Source: Pelomonas sp. Root1217 (lineage in GTDB: Bacteria; Pseudomonadota; Gammaproteobacteria; Burkholderiales; Burkholderiaceae_C). Taken from it: a stretch of 64,000 nucleotides of DNA. The notes under the pieces were generated by a model. The model made no database searches and was not told where the DNA came from. It worked only from the letters and a program-made list of their open reading frames with translations. Made by a program: the position numbers and the translations under genes. Location: contig NZ_LMDC01000028.1 of assembly GCF_001425705.1 (NCBI RefSeq), forward strand, positions 663,536 to 727,535. Reading direction: 5' to 3'. Positions 8,350 to 15,895 of this stretch are shown one piece after another; position 1 is the first letter of the stretch; the number at the start of each line of letters is the position of its first letter.

Positions 8350-9039
8350 ATGACCCCTGCCATGCAAACGCGGCACAGTGCGTCGTCGCCCAGTTTCTCG
8401 GGTGCTGCCGCACTGGCTTTGAACAGCGACTTCGGCGCGCTCGATGGCGAGGCCCTGGGCCTTGTCGAACGCCGCTATGGCGACCGCGGGCTGGTCATTT
8501 CACGCGAGCGCTACAGCAGCCGCAACCAGGATGGCGACATCGTCTGCACTGCGCGCGACGGCGATCAGATCGTCGGCACCCTGTCCGTGCGCTTCGACGG
8601 TACGGGCGGCCTTCACGCCGATCTGCTGTTCAAGGAAGAACTGGACGAATGGCGCGCTGCCGGCGTCAAGCTCTGCGAGTTCGGCGGCCTGGCCGTGGAC
8701 AGGCATTCCCACGATCCCAAGCGCGTGCTGGCACAGATCTTCCACCTGGGTTATTTGCATGCCCACCGCCGTGCCCGTTGCGAGCGCCTCGTCATCGAGG
8801 TCAACCCGCGCCACGTCGGCTTCTACCGGCGCTGCCTGGGCCTGGTGCCCTATACCGCGGCCCGTCACAACCCGCGCGTTGACGCACCAGCCGTGCTGAT
8901 GAGCATTGCCTTCGCAGACATCCGTGACCAGATTGCACTCTGGGGTGGTCACCCCGATTCACTGGCTTCAGCACGAACCCTCTACCCGCTGGCCTGGGAC
9001 GAAGCGACCGAGGCAACGATGCTCGCGCGGCTGAACTGA
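8350..9039 (+). CDS. FeeM-like N-acyl amino acid synthase / exosortase-system-associated acyltransferase
   Basis: A 229-residue GNAT-fold protein. The central segment (CEFGGLAVD, RVLAQIFHLGYLHAHRRARCERLVIEV, NPRHVGFYRRCLGLVPY) fits the N-acyl amino acid synthase (FeeM) family. These enzymes transfer a long-chain acyl group, usually from acyl-ACP, to an amino-acid amine. Relatives occur in PEP-CTERM/exosortase organisms, and this window has two PEP-CTERM proteins. The ATG at 8350 is preceded by AAGGA at 7-8 bases; an upstream GTG at 8293 lacks this. A C-run/G-run inverted repeat (CCCC-N6-GGGG, about 8280-8293) lies 57 bases before the start and may be an operator. Confidence 0.75.
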   Translation: MTPAMQTRHSASSPSFSGAAALALNSDFGALDGEALGLVERRYGDRGLVISRERYSSRNQDGDIVCTARDGDQIVGTLSVRFDGTGGLHADLLFKEELDEWRAAGVKLCEFGGLAVDRHSHDPKRVLAQIFHLGYLHAHRRARCERLVIEVNPRHVGFYRRCLGLVPYTAARHNPRVDAPAVLMSIAFADIRDQIALWGGHPDSLASARTLYPLAWDEATEATMLARLN

Positions 9040-9043
9040 GCGC

Positions 9044-9241
9044 TCAGGATCCCGCACTCGACTCCGGCGGCGGCTCGCCGGGTTTGAGATCGGGAATCTT
9101 CTTTTTCGCCTTCAGGTCCTGCGGCTTGTCGCTCGGGTTCTCCTGACGCGCCTGGCGCCCGGCATCACCGGATTGCCCGTCTGGCGCCTTCGACTCTTCG
9201 GGGCGCGCCGTCTGCCCCACATGGTGCAAAGGGTTGTGCAT
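9044..9241 (-). CDS. Small hydrophilic protein of unknown function
   Basis: A 65-residue protein, almost certainly disordered: rich in Pro, Lys, Glu, Gln and Ser, with no hydrophobic stretch (it ends PDLKPGEPPPESSAGS). The ATG at 9241 has an excellent AAGGAG five bases upstream on the minus strand, which is why I prefer it to a longer reading. It lies between the acyltransferase (tail-to-tail, 4-base gap) and nadM, and could be read from its own promoter. I do not recognise it. Confidence 0.65.
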   Translation of the reverse strand: MHNPLHHVGQTARPEESKAPDGQSGDAGRQARQENPSDKPQDLKAKKKIPDLKPGEPPPESSAGS

Positions 9242-9279
9242 GGCTGCTCCTTGTGTGCATGAGCAGCCTCCGGCAATCG

Positions 9280-10311
9280 TCATGCCGGCAGCAGGCCCAG
9301 GAAGCGGTCCAGCATGTGGAAGTGGTCGTCGAAGAACTGCTCTTCCATCGCCAGCAGGTCAGTCACGGGCACCCAGCGTGCCTGGGCCGCGTCATCCGCG
9401 CCCAGCACCTCGGGCAGCTCACGATCCCCCAGATCGAAGTGGTGGGCGTGCGAGATGGTGCGACCGCGCTGGCTGCGGTCGGGGTGGTCGAAGACGGCCA
9501 CGCTCTGCAGCGCACCCGCCAGTGTCTCCGGGAGCAGGCGCAGGCCGGTTTCCTCTTCGAGTTCGCGCACGGCGGACTGGTGCAGCGTGTCACGCGGCTC
9601 GACAAAGCCGCCTGGCAAGGCCCAAAGCCCCTGGCCGGGGTCTTTTGCGCGCTGGATCAGCAGCACATGGTCGGCGCAGCGCAGCACCAGGTCCACGGTG
9701 ACGAAGACCGGCGCATAGGGCGCCGCCGCCCAGGCCTGCCGGTAGGCCTTCAGCATCGCCCATTCGCGCCGCAGCGCCGCCAGATAGGGCAGGTGCGCCC
9801 AGGCCTGTACGAAGCTGCGCGTGCCCGGCGGCACCTGGTCGACCCAGCTGGCCAGCACGCCGTCCAGGCCCTCGGGTCCGGCCTCGAACAGTGCGGCACG
9901 CAGGTCGGTCGCGTCCACGCGGTGCTGGCGCGGCAGGCTCAGCAGGTGCCAGGGTGAGAAACGGCGCAGGTAGTCGCTGGTGGCGTCCTTGAAGTGGCCG
10001 ACCAGCGTGACGTCGGCGCCGCCCACGCGCTCCTGCACGGCCGCGCGCACCGCCTGCACCCAGCGCGCCTCGTCGTAGAGGTCGCGCAGCGGCACGATCT
10101 CCACGCGTTCACGCTCAGCGTCGGTCAGGGCCAGGCGCAGCATCTCGGCGCGCTCGGTCCAGCTGAAGGCATGGCGCGGTGACCGCGCCTGGTGCGCCGA
10201 GCCGAGCAGCACGATGACGCGCGGCGCCTCGGCCAGCGCTGCGCGCAACAGGCTGACATGGCCGTTGTGGACCGGTTGGAAACGGCCGATGACGACGGCG
10301 GCTGAGGTCAT
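9280..10311 (-). CDS. nadM: Bifunctional NMN adenylyltransferase / Nudix hydrolase
   Basis: A 343-residue two-domain enzyme. The N-terminal nucleotidyltransferase (about 1-170) has GRFQPVHNGH with the HxGH ATP motif and TLVGHFKDATSDYLRRF, and makes NAD from nicotinamide mononucleotide and ATP. The C-terminal Nudix domain (about 195-343) carries GGFVEPRDTLHQSAVRELEE. Here the first conserved acidic residue of the Nudix box is Asp instead of Glu, while the metal-binding REL-EE core is intact. Related Nudix domains hydrolyse ADP-ribose. The ATG overlaps the nadE-remnant stop (ATGA), so it is the last gene of the NAD salvage operon. Confidence 0.93.
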   Translation of the reverse strand: MTSAAVVIGRFQPVHNGHVSLLRAALAEAPRVIVLLGSAHQARSPRHAFSWTERAEMLRLALTDAERERVEIVPLRDLYDEARWVQAVRAAVQERVGGADVTLVGHFKDATSDYLRRFSPWHLLSLPRQHRVDATDLRAALFEAGPEGLDGVLASWVDQVPPGTRSFVQAWAHLPYLAALRREWAMLKAYRQAWAAAPYAPVFVTVDLVLRCADHVLLIQRAKDPGQGLWALPGGFVEPRDTLHQSAVRELEEETGLRLLPETLAGALQSVAVFDHPDRSQRGRTISHAHHFDLGDRELPEVLGADDAAQARWVPVTDLLAMEEQFFDDHFHMLDRFLGLLPA

Positions 10312-10475
10312 GAGAGCACTCCGGGAAAAACCGCCGCGATGGGCATCTGCCGCCCCTGGCCGAAAGCGCGTGCACGCAGCCGGATCAGCGGTGGCGCCTG
10401 ACGGCGCTTGTATTCGCTGCGCTGGATCACGTCGCCGACCGTCAGGCTGAGCTGGGCGATCGTCAGCTTCATCAT
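10308..10475 (-). pseudogene. nadE: Internally deleted nadE (glutamine-dependent NAD synthetase) remnant
   Basis: The 55-residue reading frame begins like NadE ([15 protein letters not shown], first strand of the amidase domain) and then jumps directly to the family's C-terminal end (SEYKRRQAPPLIRLRARAFG, then RQMPIA). A full NadE has about 540 residues, so roughly 480 codons are missing in frame. Both ends keep operon geometry: the first ATG overlaps the pncB stop (ATGA) and the stop overlaps the nadM ATG (ATGA). No catalytic residue of the amidase or synthetase survives. It may persist only because it keeps pncB and nadM translation coupled. An assembly artefact is the main alternative. Confidence 0.8.
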
Positions 10476-11668
10476 GACTTGATACCGAAGACCTGGCGCA
10501 GATAGGCCAGGAAGGTTTCGTCGTCGCACAGCGTCTTGCCAGGGCTGTCGCTGAGCTTGGCCACGGGCTGGCCGTTGGCGTGGGTCAGCTTCATGACGAT
10601 GTTCAGCGGCGTGGGTCCCAGGTCGTTGCTGAGATGGGTGCCGATGCCGAAGCCCAACTGCACGCGGTCGGCAAAGTGGCGGTACAGCTCGATGGCCTTG
10701 GTCACGGTCAGGCCGTCGCTGAACACCAGGCGCTTGGTGTGCGGGTCGATGCGCAGCCTGGCGTAGTGGGCCAGCGCCTTTTCGCCCCAGGCGACCGGGT
10801 CGCCGCTGTCGTGGCGCAGGCCATCGAAGAGCTTGGCGAAGTAGAGGTCGAAGTCGGCCAGGAAGGCGTCCATGCCGACGACGTCGGTCAGCGCCGTGCC
10901 GAGGTCGCCCCGGTACTCCTGCACCCAATCCTCCAGCGCCGCCTTCTGGTGGTCGCGCAGGCGCACGGTGCCCAGCGCCTGGTAGGTCTGCAGGTATTCG
11001 TGGGCCATGGTGCCGATGGGCACCAGGCCCAGCTCCTTGGCCAGCAGCACATTGGAGCTGCCCTTGAAATGCTGGGGCAAGGCGTCGCGCAGCTGGCGCA
11101 CCACCTCGCGCTGCCAGGCACCGGAGAAACGGCGGCGCAGGCCGAAGTCGAACAGGTCAAAGGGGTGGCGCTGCGGCCGCGGCTCGGTGGCAAAGGCTTG
11201 CAGCGTGGCGATCTTGGCGCTCAGCCGGCGTTGGCCTTCGGCGCGAACCTCGGGCGTATCCAGCCGGCGGAAGTAGAGCTCGTTGACGATGGCCAGCACC
11301 GGGATCTCGAAGCCCATCACGTGCACCTGCGGGCCGCGGGCGACGATGTTGAGCTGCGCGCCATCCGTCGTCACTTCGACGAAGTCGCGCTGGAACCGGA
11401 AGATGCGCAGGAAGTCGACAAAGTCGCTCTTGATGAAGCGCAGCCCCTTCACATAGGCCAGCTCGTCGGCGCGAAAGCTCAAGGCACACAGCGCCTGCAG
11501 CTCGCGCTCGACGTCTTCCTTCAGCTCGGCCAGCGGATAGCCTGGCTGGTTGCGGCAGACGAAGCGGTACTCCGCTTGCGTCTGCGGGTGGCGATGCAGC
11601 AGCGTCTGCCACATCGTGAACTTGTAGAGGTCGGTGTCCAGCAAGCTGGTGATGACGGGGCTGCTCAT
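10472..11668 (-). CDS. pncB: Nicotinate phosphoribosyltransferase
   Basis: A 398-residue enzyme that makes nicotinate mononucleotide from nicotinate and PRPP, using ATP. The N-terminal [16 protein letters not shown], the internal [23 protein letters not shown] and [19 protein letters not shown], and the C-terminal [11 protein letters not shown] are family signatures. Length is normal. The ATG at 11668 overlaps the upstream nicotinamidase stop in an ATGA, and its own stop overlaps the nadE-remnant start. The pathway would be nicotinamide to nicotinate (upstream enzyme), then to NaMN (this enzyme). Confidence 0.95.
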   Translation of the reverse strand: MSSPVITSLLDTDLYKFTMWQTLLHRHPQTQAEYRFVCRNQPGYPLAELKEDVERELQALCALSFRADELAYVKGLRFIKSDFVDFLRIFRFQRDFVEVTTDGAQLNIVARGPQVHVMGFEIPVLAIVNELYFRRLDTPEVRAEGQRRLSAKIATLQAFATEPRPQRHPFDLFDFGLRRRFSGAWQREVVRQLRDALPQHFKGSSNVLLAKELGLVPIGTMAHEYLQTYQALGTVRLRDHQKAALEDWVQEYRGDLGTALTDVVGMDAFLADFDLYFAKLFDGLRHDSGDPVAWGEKALAHYARLRIDPHTKRLVFSDGLTVTKAIELYRHFADRVQLGFGIGTHLSNDLGPTPLNIVMKLTHANGQPVAKLSDSPGKTLCDDETFLAYLRQVFGIKS

Positions 11669-12507
11669 GCCTGGATTTCCGTGCTGCTGAACAACTGCAA
11701 ACCGCGTGCCCGCATCGCAGCCAGGAAGCCGGCCTGCTGGGCCTCGAAGCCGGCCACGGGGCTGATGCAATCGGTCAACAGCACCAGTTTGGCCAATTGC
11801 CGTGAGGGCAGATGGTCGGCCAGGTGTTCGACGGTGGCCCTCACGCAGTGGCTGCCGGCCTCGCCGGCAACCAGCACGCGGTCAAAGCGGTCCAGCTCGG
11901 CCAGCAGGGCCTGGTTCAGCGCGGTGCTTTCGTCAGATGGGTCGGGCACCTCGGCCTGCAGCGCGCTGTAGTGCTCGGTCCAGGGGTTCTCGCCCTTGGT
12001 GACGACGGCCACCGAGCGGCCTTGGCTGTCCGCCCAGGCGTCCAGCGCCGCCTGCAACCCGGCATGGACGCCATGGCCCCAGCTGCCCATCTGGCAGTGC
12101 ACAGGCCAGACCATCAGCGTGTAGCGGCCGGCGGCTTCCAGCGCGTCCAGATAGGCCATTGCGCGGTCGAGCCGAGCGGGGTCGCGCGGCAGGTATTCGT
12201 TCGCGCGAACCTGAGCGGCCGTGATGGGCGTGAAGGCCGCGGGGTTGCGGCCGCTGGCCGTTTCCAGCCAGAAACCGGGATGGGCGATGTCGATGCGGTG
12301 ATGCGAATCCAGCGTCACGGTGATGGCGTCGATCTGGCCGCGCAGGCGCTCCACCAGGCCGGCGGCGCACTGCAGGTCGGCGTGCGCTCCGGCCACCGGC
12401 AGCGCGGGCTGGATGAGCTCGCCCGTCACCGGCGAGCGCGGCAGCCAGTCCAACGGCAGGTCGCAGAAATCGTTCTGAGGGTCGATCAGCAGCAGATGCG
12501 TCTTCAT
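11665..12507 (-). CDS. pncA: Nicotinamidase-like cysteine hydrolase of the isochorismatase fold
   Basis: A 280-residue hydrolase. [12 protein letters not shown] gives the catalytic Asp and the C-terminal [17 protein letters not shown] gives the nucleophilic Cys; [16 protein letters not shown] matches the metal-site region of nicotinamidases. It is longer than bacterial PncA (about 210 residues), with extra sequence between residues 80 and 190. Its place at the head of pncB-nadE'-nadM makes nicotinamide the likely substrate, giving nicotinate for PncB. The ATG at 12507 was chosen because the motif starts right after it; the upstream extension is not conserved-looking. Confidence 0.82.
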   Translation of the reverse strand: MKTHLLLIDPQNDFCDLPLDWLPRSPVTGELIQPALPVAGAHADLQCAAGLVERLRGQIDAITVTLDSHHRIDIAHPGFWLETASGRNPAAFTPITAAQVRANEYLPRDPARLDRAMAYLDALEAAGRYTLMVWPVHCQMGSWGHGVHAGLQAALDAWADSQGRSVAVVTKGENPWTEHYSALQAEVPDPSDESTALNQALLAELDRFDRVLVAGEAGSHCVRATVEHLADHLPSRQLAKLVLLTDCISPVAGFEAQQAGFLAAMRARGLQLFSSTEIQA

Positions 12508-12610
12508 GGGCGTGTCCTGTTGTTGCGTGTCTCCAGACCGGCGCAACTCTATCGACTCAAGGATGAATTCCGCAGACGCTGCGACTGGGGAGCGTGGGCT
12601 GAATACCTGA

Positions 12611-13420
12611 TCACGCCTCTGCAAAGAACCGACTCGGTGGCATGCCCACCGTGCGCGTCACCATGGCCGTGAAGGCGCTGGCACTGGCATAGCCGAGCTC
12701 GCTGGCGATATGGCTCATGGGCCGGCCGCGCGCGGCCAGCGTGAGCGCGTGGGCCAGCAGCAGTTGCGAGCGCCATTGCGCGAAGCTGGTGCCGAGTTGC
12801 TCGCGGAACAGCCGGCTCAGCGTGCGCGGGCTGGCGCCCGCCTCGGCGGCCCACTCGTCCAGGCCAGCATGGCGCCCGGGCTCGCGCAGCATGGCCTCGC
12901 AGAGCTTGCGCAGCCGCGCGTCCTGAGGCAGGGCAACGCCCAGGGCCAACGGGCGGGCGCGCTGGAGTTCACTGAGCACCAGCCGCTCCATGGCGCCGCG
13001 TCGCTCGGCGTCGTCGCGGCTCTCGGGGGGTGCGGGATCGGGCATGGCGGGCAGGGCCAGCACCAGCTCGCGCAGCAGCGGCGACACCTCCAGCACCCGC
13101 CCCACCTGCCAGGCCTCGCCCGCCAGCAGCTCGGGGCCGAGGTAGAGGGTGCGCAGGTCGCACTGCTCGATGGCCGTGACCGCGTGGACGACGCCAGGCG
13201 GAATCCACACCGCCCGCGACGGCGGCACGATGTAGGTCGACGCCTCGGTGTTCACGCGCACGGCGCCCGTCATCGAGAACACGAGCTGGGCCCAGTCGTG
13301 CCGGTGCGGCTGGATGTCGGCCAGGTGCTCCAGCAGCCGCGATTTGGCGCGCAGCGGCCGCTCGGACGTCGGCGCGAAGAGCTCGGGCGAAAAGGCAGGA
13401 AAGCTGCGACGGCTGGCCAT
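12611..13420 (-). CDS. AraC-family transcriptional regulator with cupin domain
   Basis: A 269-residue regulator. The N-terminal half is a cupin-like sensor (QPHRHDWAQLVFSMTGAVRV, VPPSRAVWIPPGVVHAVTA). The C-terminal half has two helix-turn-helix motifs (LDEWAAEAGASPRTLSRLFREQLG and MSHIASELGYASASAFTAMVTR). It is divergent from the MFS transporter at 13490, only 69 bases apart, the usual layout for a regulator controlling an efflux pump. The inverted repeat at 13429-13447 in that gap is a candidate binding site. The ATG at 13420 gives the normal length for this subfamily. Confidence 0.9.
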   Translation of the reverse strand: MASRRSFPAFSPELFAPTSERPLRAKSRLLEHLADIQPHRHDWAQLVFSMTGAVRVNTEASTYIVPPSRAVWIPPGVVHAVTAIEQCDLRTLYLGPELLAGEAWQVGRVLEVSPLLRELVLALPAMPDPAPPESRDDAERRGAMERLVLSELQRARPLALGVALPQDARLRKLCEAMLREPGRHAGLDEWAAEAGASPRTLSRLFREQLGTSFAQWRSQLLLAHALTLAARGRPMSHIASELGYASASAFTAMVTRTVGMPPSRFFAEA

Positions 13421-13428
13421 GGCTGAAT

Positions 13429-13447
13429 TTCGACAGAAGTTGACGAA
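13429..13447. promoter_or_regulatory. Inverted repeat in the AraC-MFS divergent promoter region
   Basis: TTCGACA and TGACGAA (mirror-symmetric arms TTCGnCA/TGnCGAA) are separated by 5 bases. It lies between the two divergent start codons, so it is placed to control both genes. Inference only. Confidence 0.35.
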
Positions 13448-13489
13448 CCATCGTAACAACGCCGACGCTGCCCTGCCTACATTGAGGGC

Positions 13490-14749
13490 ATGGATACCGC
13501 CCTCGCCTCTTCCCTCGACGCCGGCCTGCAGCGCCGGCGCGACGTCACGACGATCTCGACCATCGGTGTCGCCCACGGCACGTCGCACTTCTTCCACATG
13601 CTGCTGCCGCCGCTGTTCCCGGCCTTCATCCAGGCATTTGGCCTGAGCTATTCGGAACTGGGCTTGCTGGTGACGACCTTTTTCGTCATCTCGGGCGCCG
13701 GGCAGGCGCTGTCGGGCTTCATCGTCGACCGCATCGGTGCCCGGCCGGTGCTGTTCGCGGCGATGGCGAGCTTCTTTCTCGCCTCCATCGCTGCGGGCCT
13801 GGCCCAGGGCTTTGGCGGGCTGATGCTGGCGGCAGCACTCGCCGGCGTCGGCAACGCCCCCTTTCACCCGGCCGACTTCACCATCCTGAACAAGCGCGTG
13901 TCGCAACCACGCCTGGGCCACGCCTTCTCGGTGCACGGCATCAGCGGCAACCTCGGCTGGGCCTTCGCGCCGGTGTTCTCCATCGGCATTGCCGAGGCGA
14001 CGGGCAACTGGCGTTTCGCCTATGTCGGCACCGCCCTCGTCGCGCTTTCGGTGATGGCCCTGCTGTTCTGGCAGCGCTCGGCCATCGACGACCGCCAAGG
14101 GTCGTGGGGACACGCGAAGCCCGCGGCCGGCGTCAAGGCCGAGCACCCCATGGCTTTCCTGAAGCTGCCCTCGGTGTGGCTGTGCTTTTCCTTCTTCTTC
14201 TGGAGCACGGCGGCGCTGTCGGCCATCCAGAGCTTTGCCAGCCCGGCCCTGCACCAGATCTACGGCCTGCCGCTGGCACTGACGGCCTATGTCGTCACGG
14301 GCTACATGCTGGCCGGCGCGGCGGGCATGGTCTGCGGCGGCTTCCTGGTCGCCAAGGCCGAGCGGCTGGAGCGCACGATTGGGTTTGCCATGGCCTTTGC
14401 CGCCGCACTGCTGCTGCTGACTGCGACCGGCTGGCTGCCCGGCGGGCTGGCGGCCATCGTGGCCGCGCTGGCCGGTTTTGGCACCGGCCTGGCCGGCCCG
14501 TCGCGCGACATGCTGATCAAGCGCGCCTCGCCGCCGGGAGCGACCGGCCGGGTCTATGGCACCGTGTATTCGGGCCTCGACATCGGCTTCGCGATTGCCG
14601 CACCCGTGTTCGGGGCCATCCTGGACCAGGGCATGCCGCGCGGCGTGTTCGCGGGCTCGGCGGCGGCGTTGATGATGGGTATCGCGTCGGCGGGCCTGGT
14701 GGGGCTGGGCCTGAGCCGCAGGACGGCGGCGGTGCCGGCCCAGGCGTGA
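13490..14749 (+). CDS. MFS transporter, fosmidomycin-resistance-like group
   Basis: A 419-residue inner-membrane protein with twelve predicted hydrophobic helices. The first loop carries GFIVDRIGARPVLFAAM, the major-facilitator motif A region. GVGNAPFHPADFTILNKRV and HAFSVHGISGNLGWAFAPV resemble the Fsr/fosmidomycin-resistance branch. The likely role is drug or metabolite efflux, with an AraC-type regulator divergent from it. The rifamycin-modifying gene arr follows 71 bases downstream and may be read with it. The substrate cannot be predicted from sequence alone. Confidence 0.85.
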   Translation: MDTALASSLDAGLQRRRDVTTISTIGVAHGTSHFFHMLLPPLFPAFIQAFGLSYSELGLLVTTFFVISGAGQALSGFIVDRIGARPVLFAAMASFFLASIAAGLAQGFGGLMLAAALAGVGNAPFHPADFTILNKRVSQPRLGHAFSVHGISGNLGWAFAPVFSIGIAEATGNWRFAYVGTALVALSVMALLFWQRSAIDDRQGSWGHAKPAAGVKAEHPMAFLKLPSVWLCFSFFFWSTAALSAIQSFASPALHQIYGLPLALTAYVVTGYMLAGAAGMVCGGFLVAKAERLERTIGFAMAFAAALLLLTATGWLPGGLAAIVAALAGFGTGLAGPSRDMLIKRASPPGATGRVYGTVYSGLDIGFAIAAPVFGAILDQGMPRGVFAGSAAALMMGIASAGLVGLGLSRRTAAVPAQA

Positions 14750-14820
14750 CGGGGCTTCACGAGATTGCACGAGATGGCACCTCTCAGGGACACTGTCGCG
14801 CCCTCGCCCCTAACTGCCCG

Positions 14821-15237
14821 ATGACAAGCACCGACGCTCCAAGCCCTCCGCCGTATTACCACGGCACCAAGGCCGACCTGCAGGTCGGCGACCTGATCCA
14901 GCCTGGCTATGCGTCCAACTACGGTCAGCGCAAGAAGGCGAACTACGTCTATCTGTCCGCGACGCTGGAAGCAGCGATCTGGGGCGCAGAGCTGGCCGTA
15001 GGCGCGGGCCGCGGCCGCATCTACATCGTCGAGCCCACCGGCCCCATCGAAGACGACCCCAACCTGACCGACCGCAAGTTCCCCGGCAATCCAACCAAGT
15101 CTTACCGCTGCAAGGCGGGGCTGCGGGTAACGGGCGAAGTCATGCAATGGCAGGGCCACTCCCCCGAGCAGCTGCAAACCATGCTGGCGCATGTGCAGCG
15201 GATGCGCGAACTCGGCATCGAGGCCATCCAGGAATAG
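14821..15237 (+). CDS. arr: Rifampin ADP-ribosyltransferase
   Basis: A 138-residue enzyme that inactivates rifamycins by ADP-ribosylating a hydroxyl of the ansa chain with NAD. The Arr signatures are all present: YYHGTKADLQVGDLIQPGY, YVYLSATLEAAIWGAELA, GRIYIVEPTGPIEDDPNLTD and KFPGNPTKSYRC. Length is that of the family. No integron or transposon sequence is next to it, so it looks like a chromosomal, intrinsic copy. It lies downstream of the MFS pump and faces the next gene tail-to-tail with a 31-base gap. Confidence 0.93.
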   Translation: MTSTDAPSPPPYYHGTKADLQVGDLIQPGYASNYGQRKKANYVYLSATLEAAIWGAELAVGAGRGRIYIVEPTGPIEDDPNLTDRKFPGNPTKSYRCKAGLRVTGEVMQWQGHSPEQLQTMLAHVQRMRELGIEAIQE

Positions 15238-15268
15238 CCCAGCGGCCCCGCGGCTCAGCCGGCGAGGC

Positions 15269-15661
15269 TCAGTCAACCAGAGCCTGAAGCTCCTGCAACG
15301 CTTCGTCCAACAAGGTCGCGCTACCGGCATCCTGCTCGATGGCCCGGCAGGTGCGCTCCACCAGGCCTTCCAGCGCCGGGTCCAGTTGCAACTCGCTGCC
15401 GAGTTCATCGAGCAAGGCAGCCTCGACGAACAGGCGCAAGGCCTTGGAGCGCGGGATGGCGCCGCCCTGCGCGCGGGCGGCCTTGAGCTTGGCGGTCAGC
15501 CCCTGCAATGCCGTCACGGCCGCGGGTGGCGCGGCCCGATTGACCAAGCCAGCCGAGGCCCCGGCCGTTGCTTGGCGTTGCGACGGCGAATGACGCGCCT
15601 GCGCCAGTTCGGCCTTGAGCAGTCGCAGCGCGTGGATCAGGGGAGAAATGGGAGCTGTCAT
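15269..15661 (-). CDS. Hypothetical helical protein
   Basis: A 130-residue protein rich in Ala, Leu, Arg and Gln, predicted largely alpha-helical, with no signal peptide or membrane segment. The C-terminal half (LRLFVEAALLDELGSELQLD, LLDEALQELQALVD) is regularly amphipathic, suggesting a helical bundle. I chose the ATG at 15661 because the reading frame further upstream is low-complexity. It is transcribed toward arr. I do not recognise the family. Confidence 0.6.
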   Translation of the reverse strand: MTAPISPLIHALRLLKAELAQARHSPSQRQATAGASAGLVNRAAPPAAVTALQGLTAKLKAARAQGGAIPRSKALRLFVEAALLDELGSELQLDPALEGLVERTCRAIEQDAGSATLLDEALQELQALVD

Positions 15662-15741
15662 GCCAATGCGTGGAGCCGCCGCATTGTGGCGCCGTCCAGT
15701 TTGGGAAAGCTGGCAAAATGCGCCCGCTTCTGACCGATGCG

Positions 15742-15774
15742 CCGCCGCTGGCCTTGCCGTGGCGGTATTTTTTT
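15742..15774 (+). terminator. Rho-independent terminator upstream of the OPT transporter
   Basis: The stem CCGCCGC (15742-15748) / GTGGCGG (15759-15765), one mismatch, is followed by TATTTTTTT. It reads on the plus strand but no plus-strand gene precedes it after arr (15237). It therefore ends either a short leader of the transporter mRNA or an unannotated RNA. Confidence 0.55.
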
Positions 15775-15820
15775 GAGCCCCCCGCATCCAGGGGCTTGGA
15801 CCCAGGGCATATCCCAAAGT

Positions 15821-15836
15821 CCGACCGAGCGGTCGG
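15821..15836. promoter_or_regulatory. TetR-type palindromic operator candidate
   Basis: CCGACCG-AG-CGGTCGG is a perfect 7-bp-arm palindrome, 60 bases before the OPT transporter ATG. It resembles operators of several TetR-family repressors (CCGACC/GGTCGG arms). No TetR gene is in the window. Confidence 0.45.
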
Positions 15837-15895
15837 CCGGGACAATCGCCAGCTTTGCTTTAACCAGGCCGCGCCACAAGCGCCGCCGTGATCCC

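Noticed and set aside
12611-14770. A 719-codon minus-strand frame reading through the AraC regulator
   Set aside because: Only the last 269 codons (from 13420) are the regulator; the rest is antisense to the MFS transporter and low-complexity.
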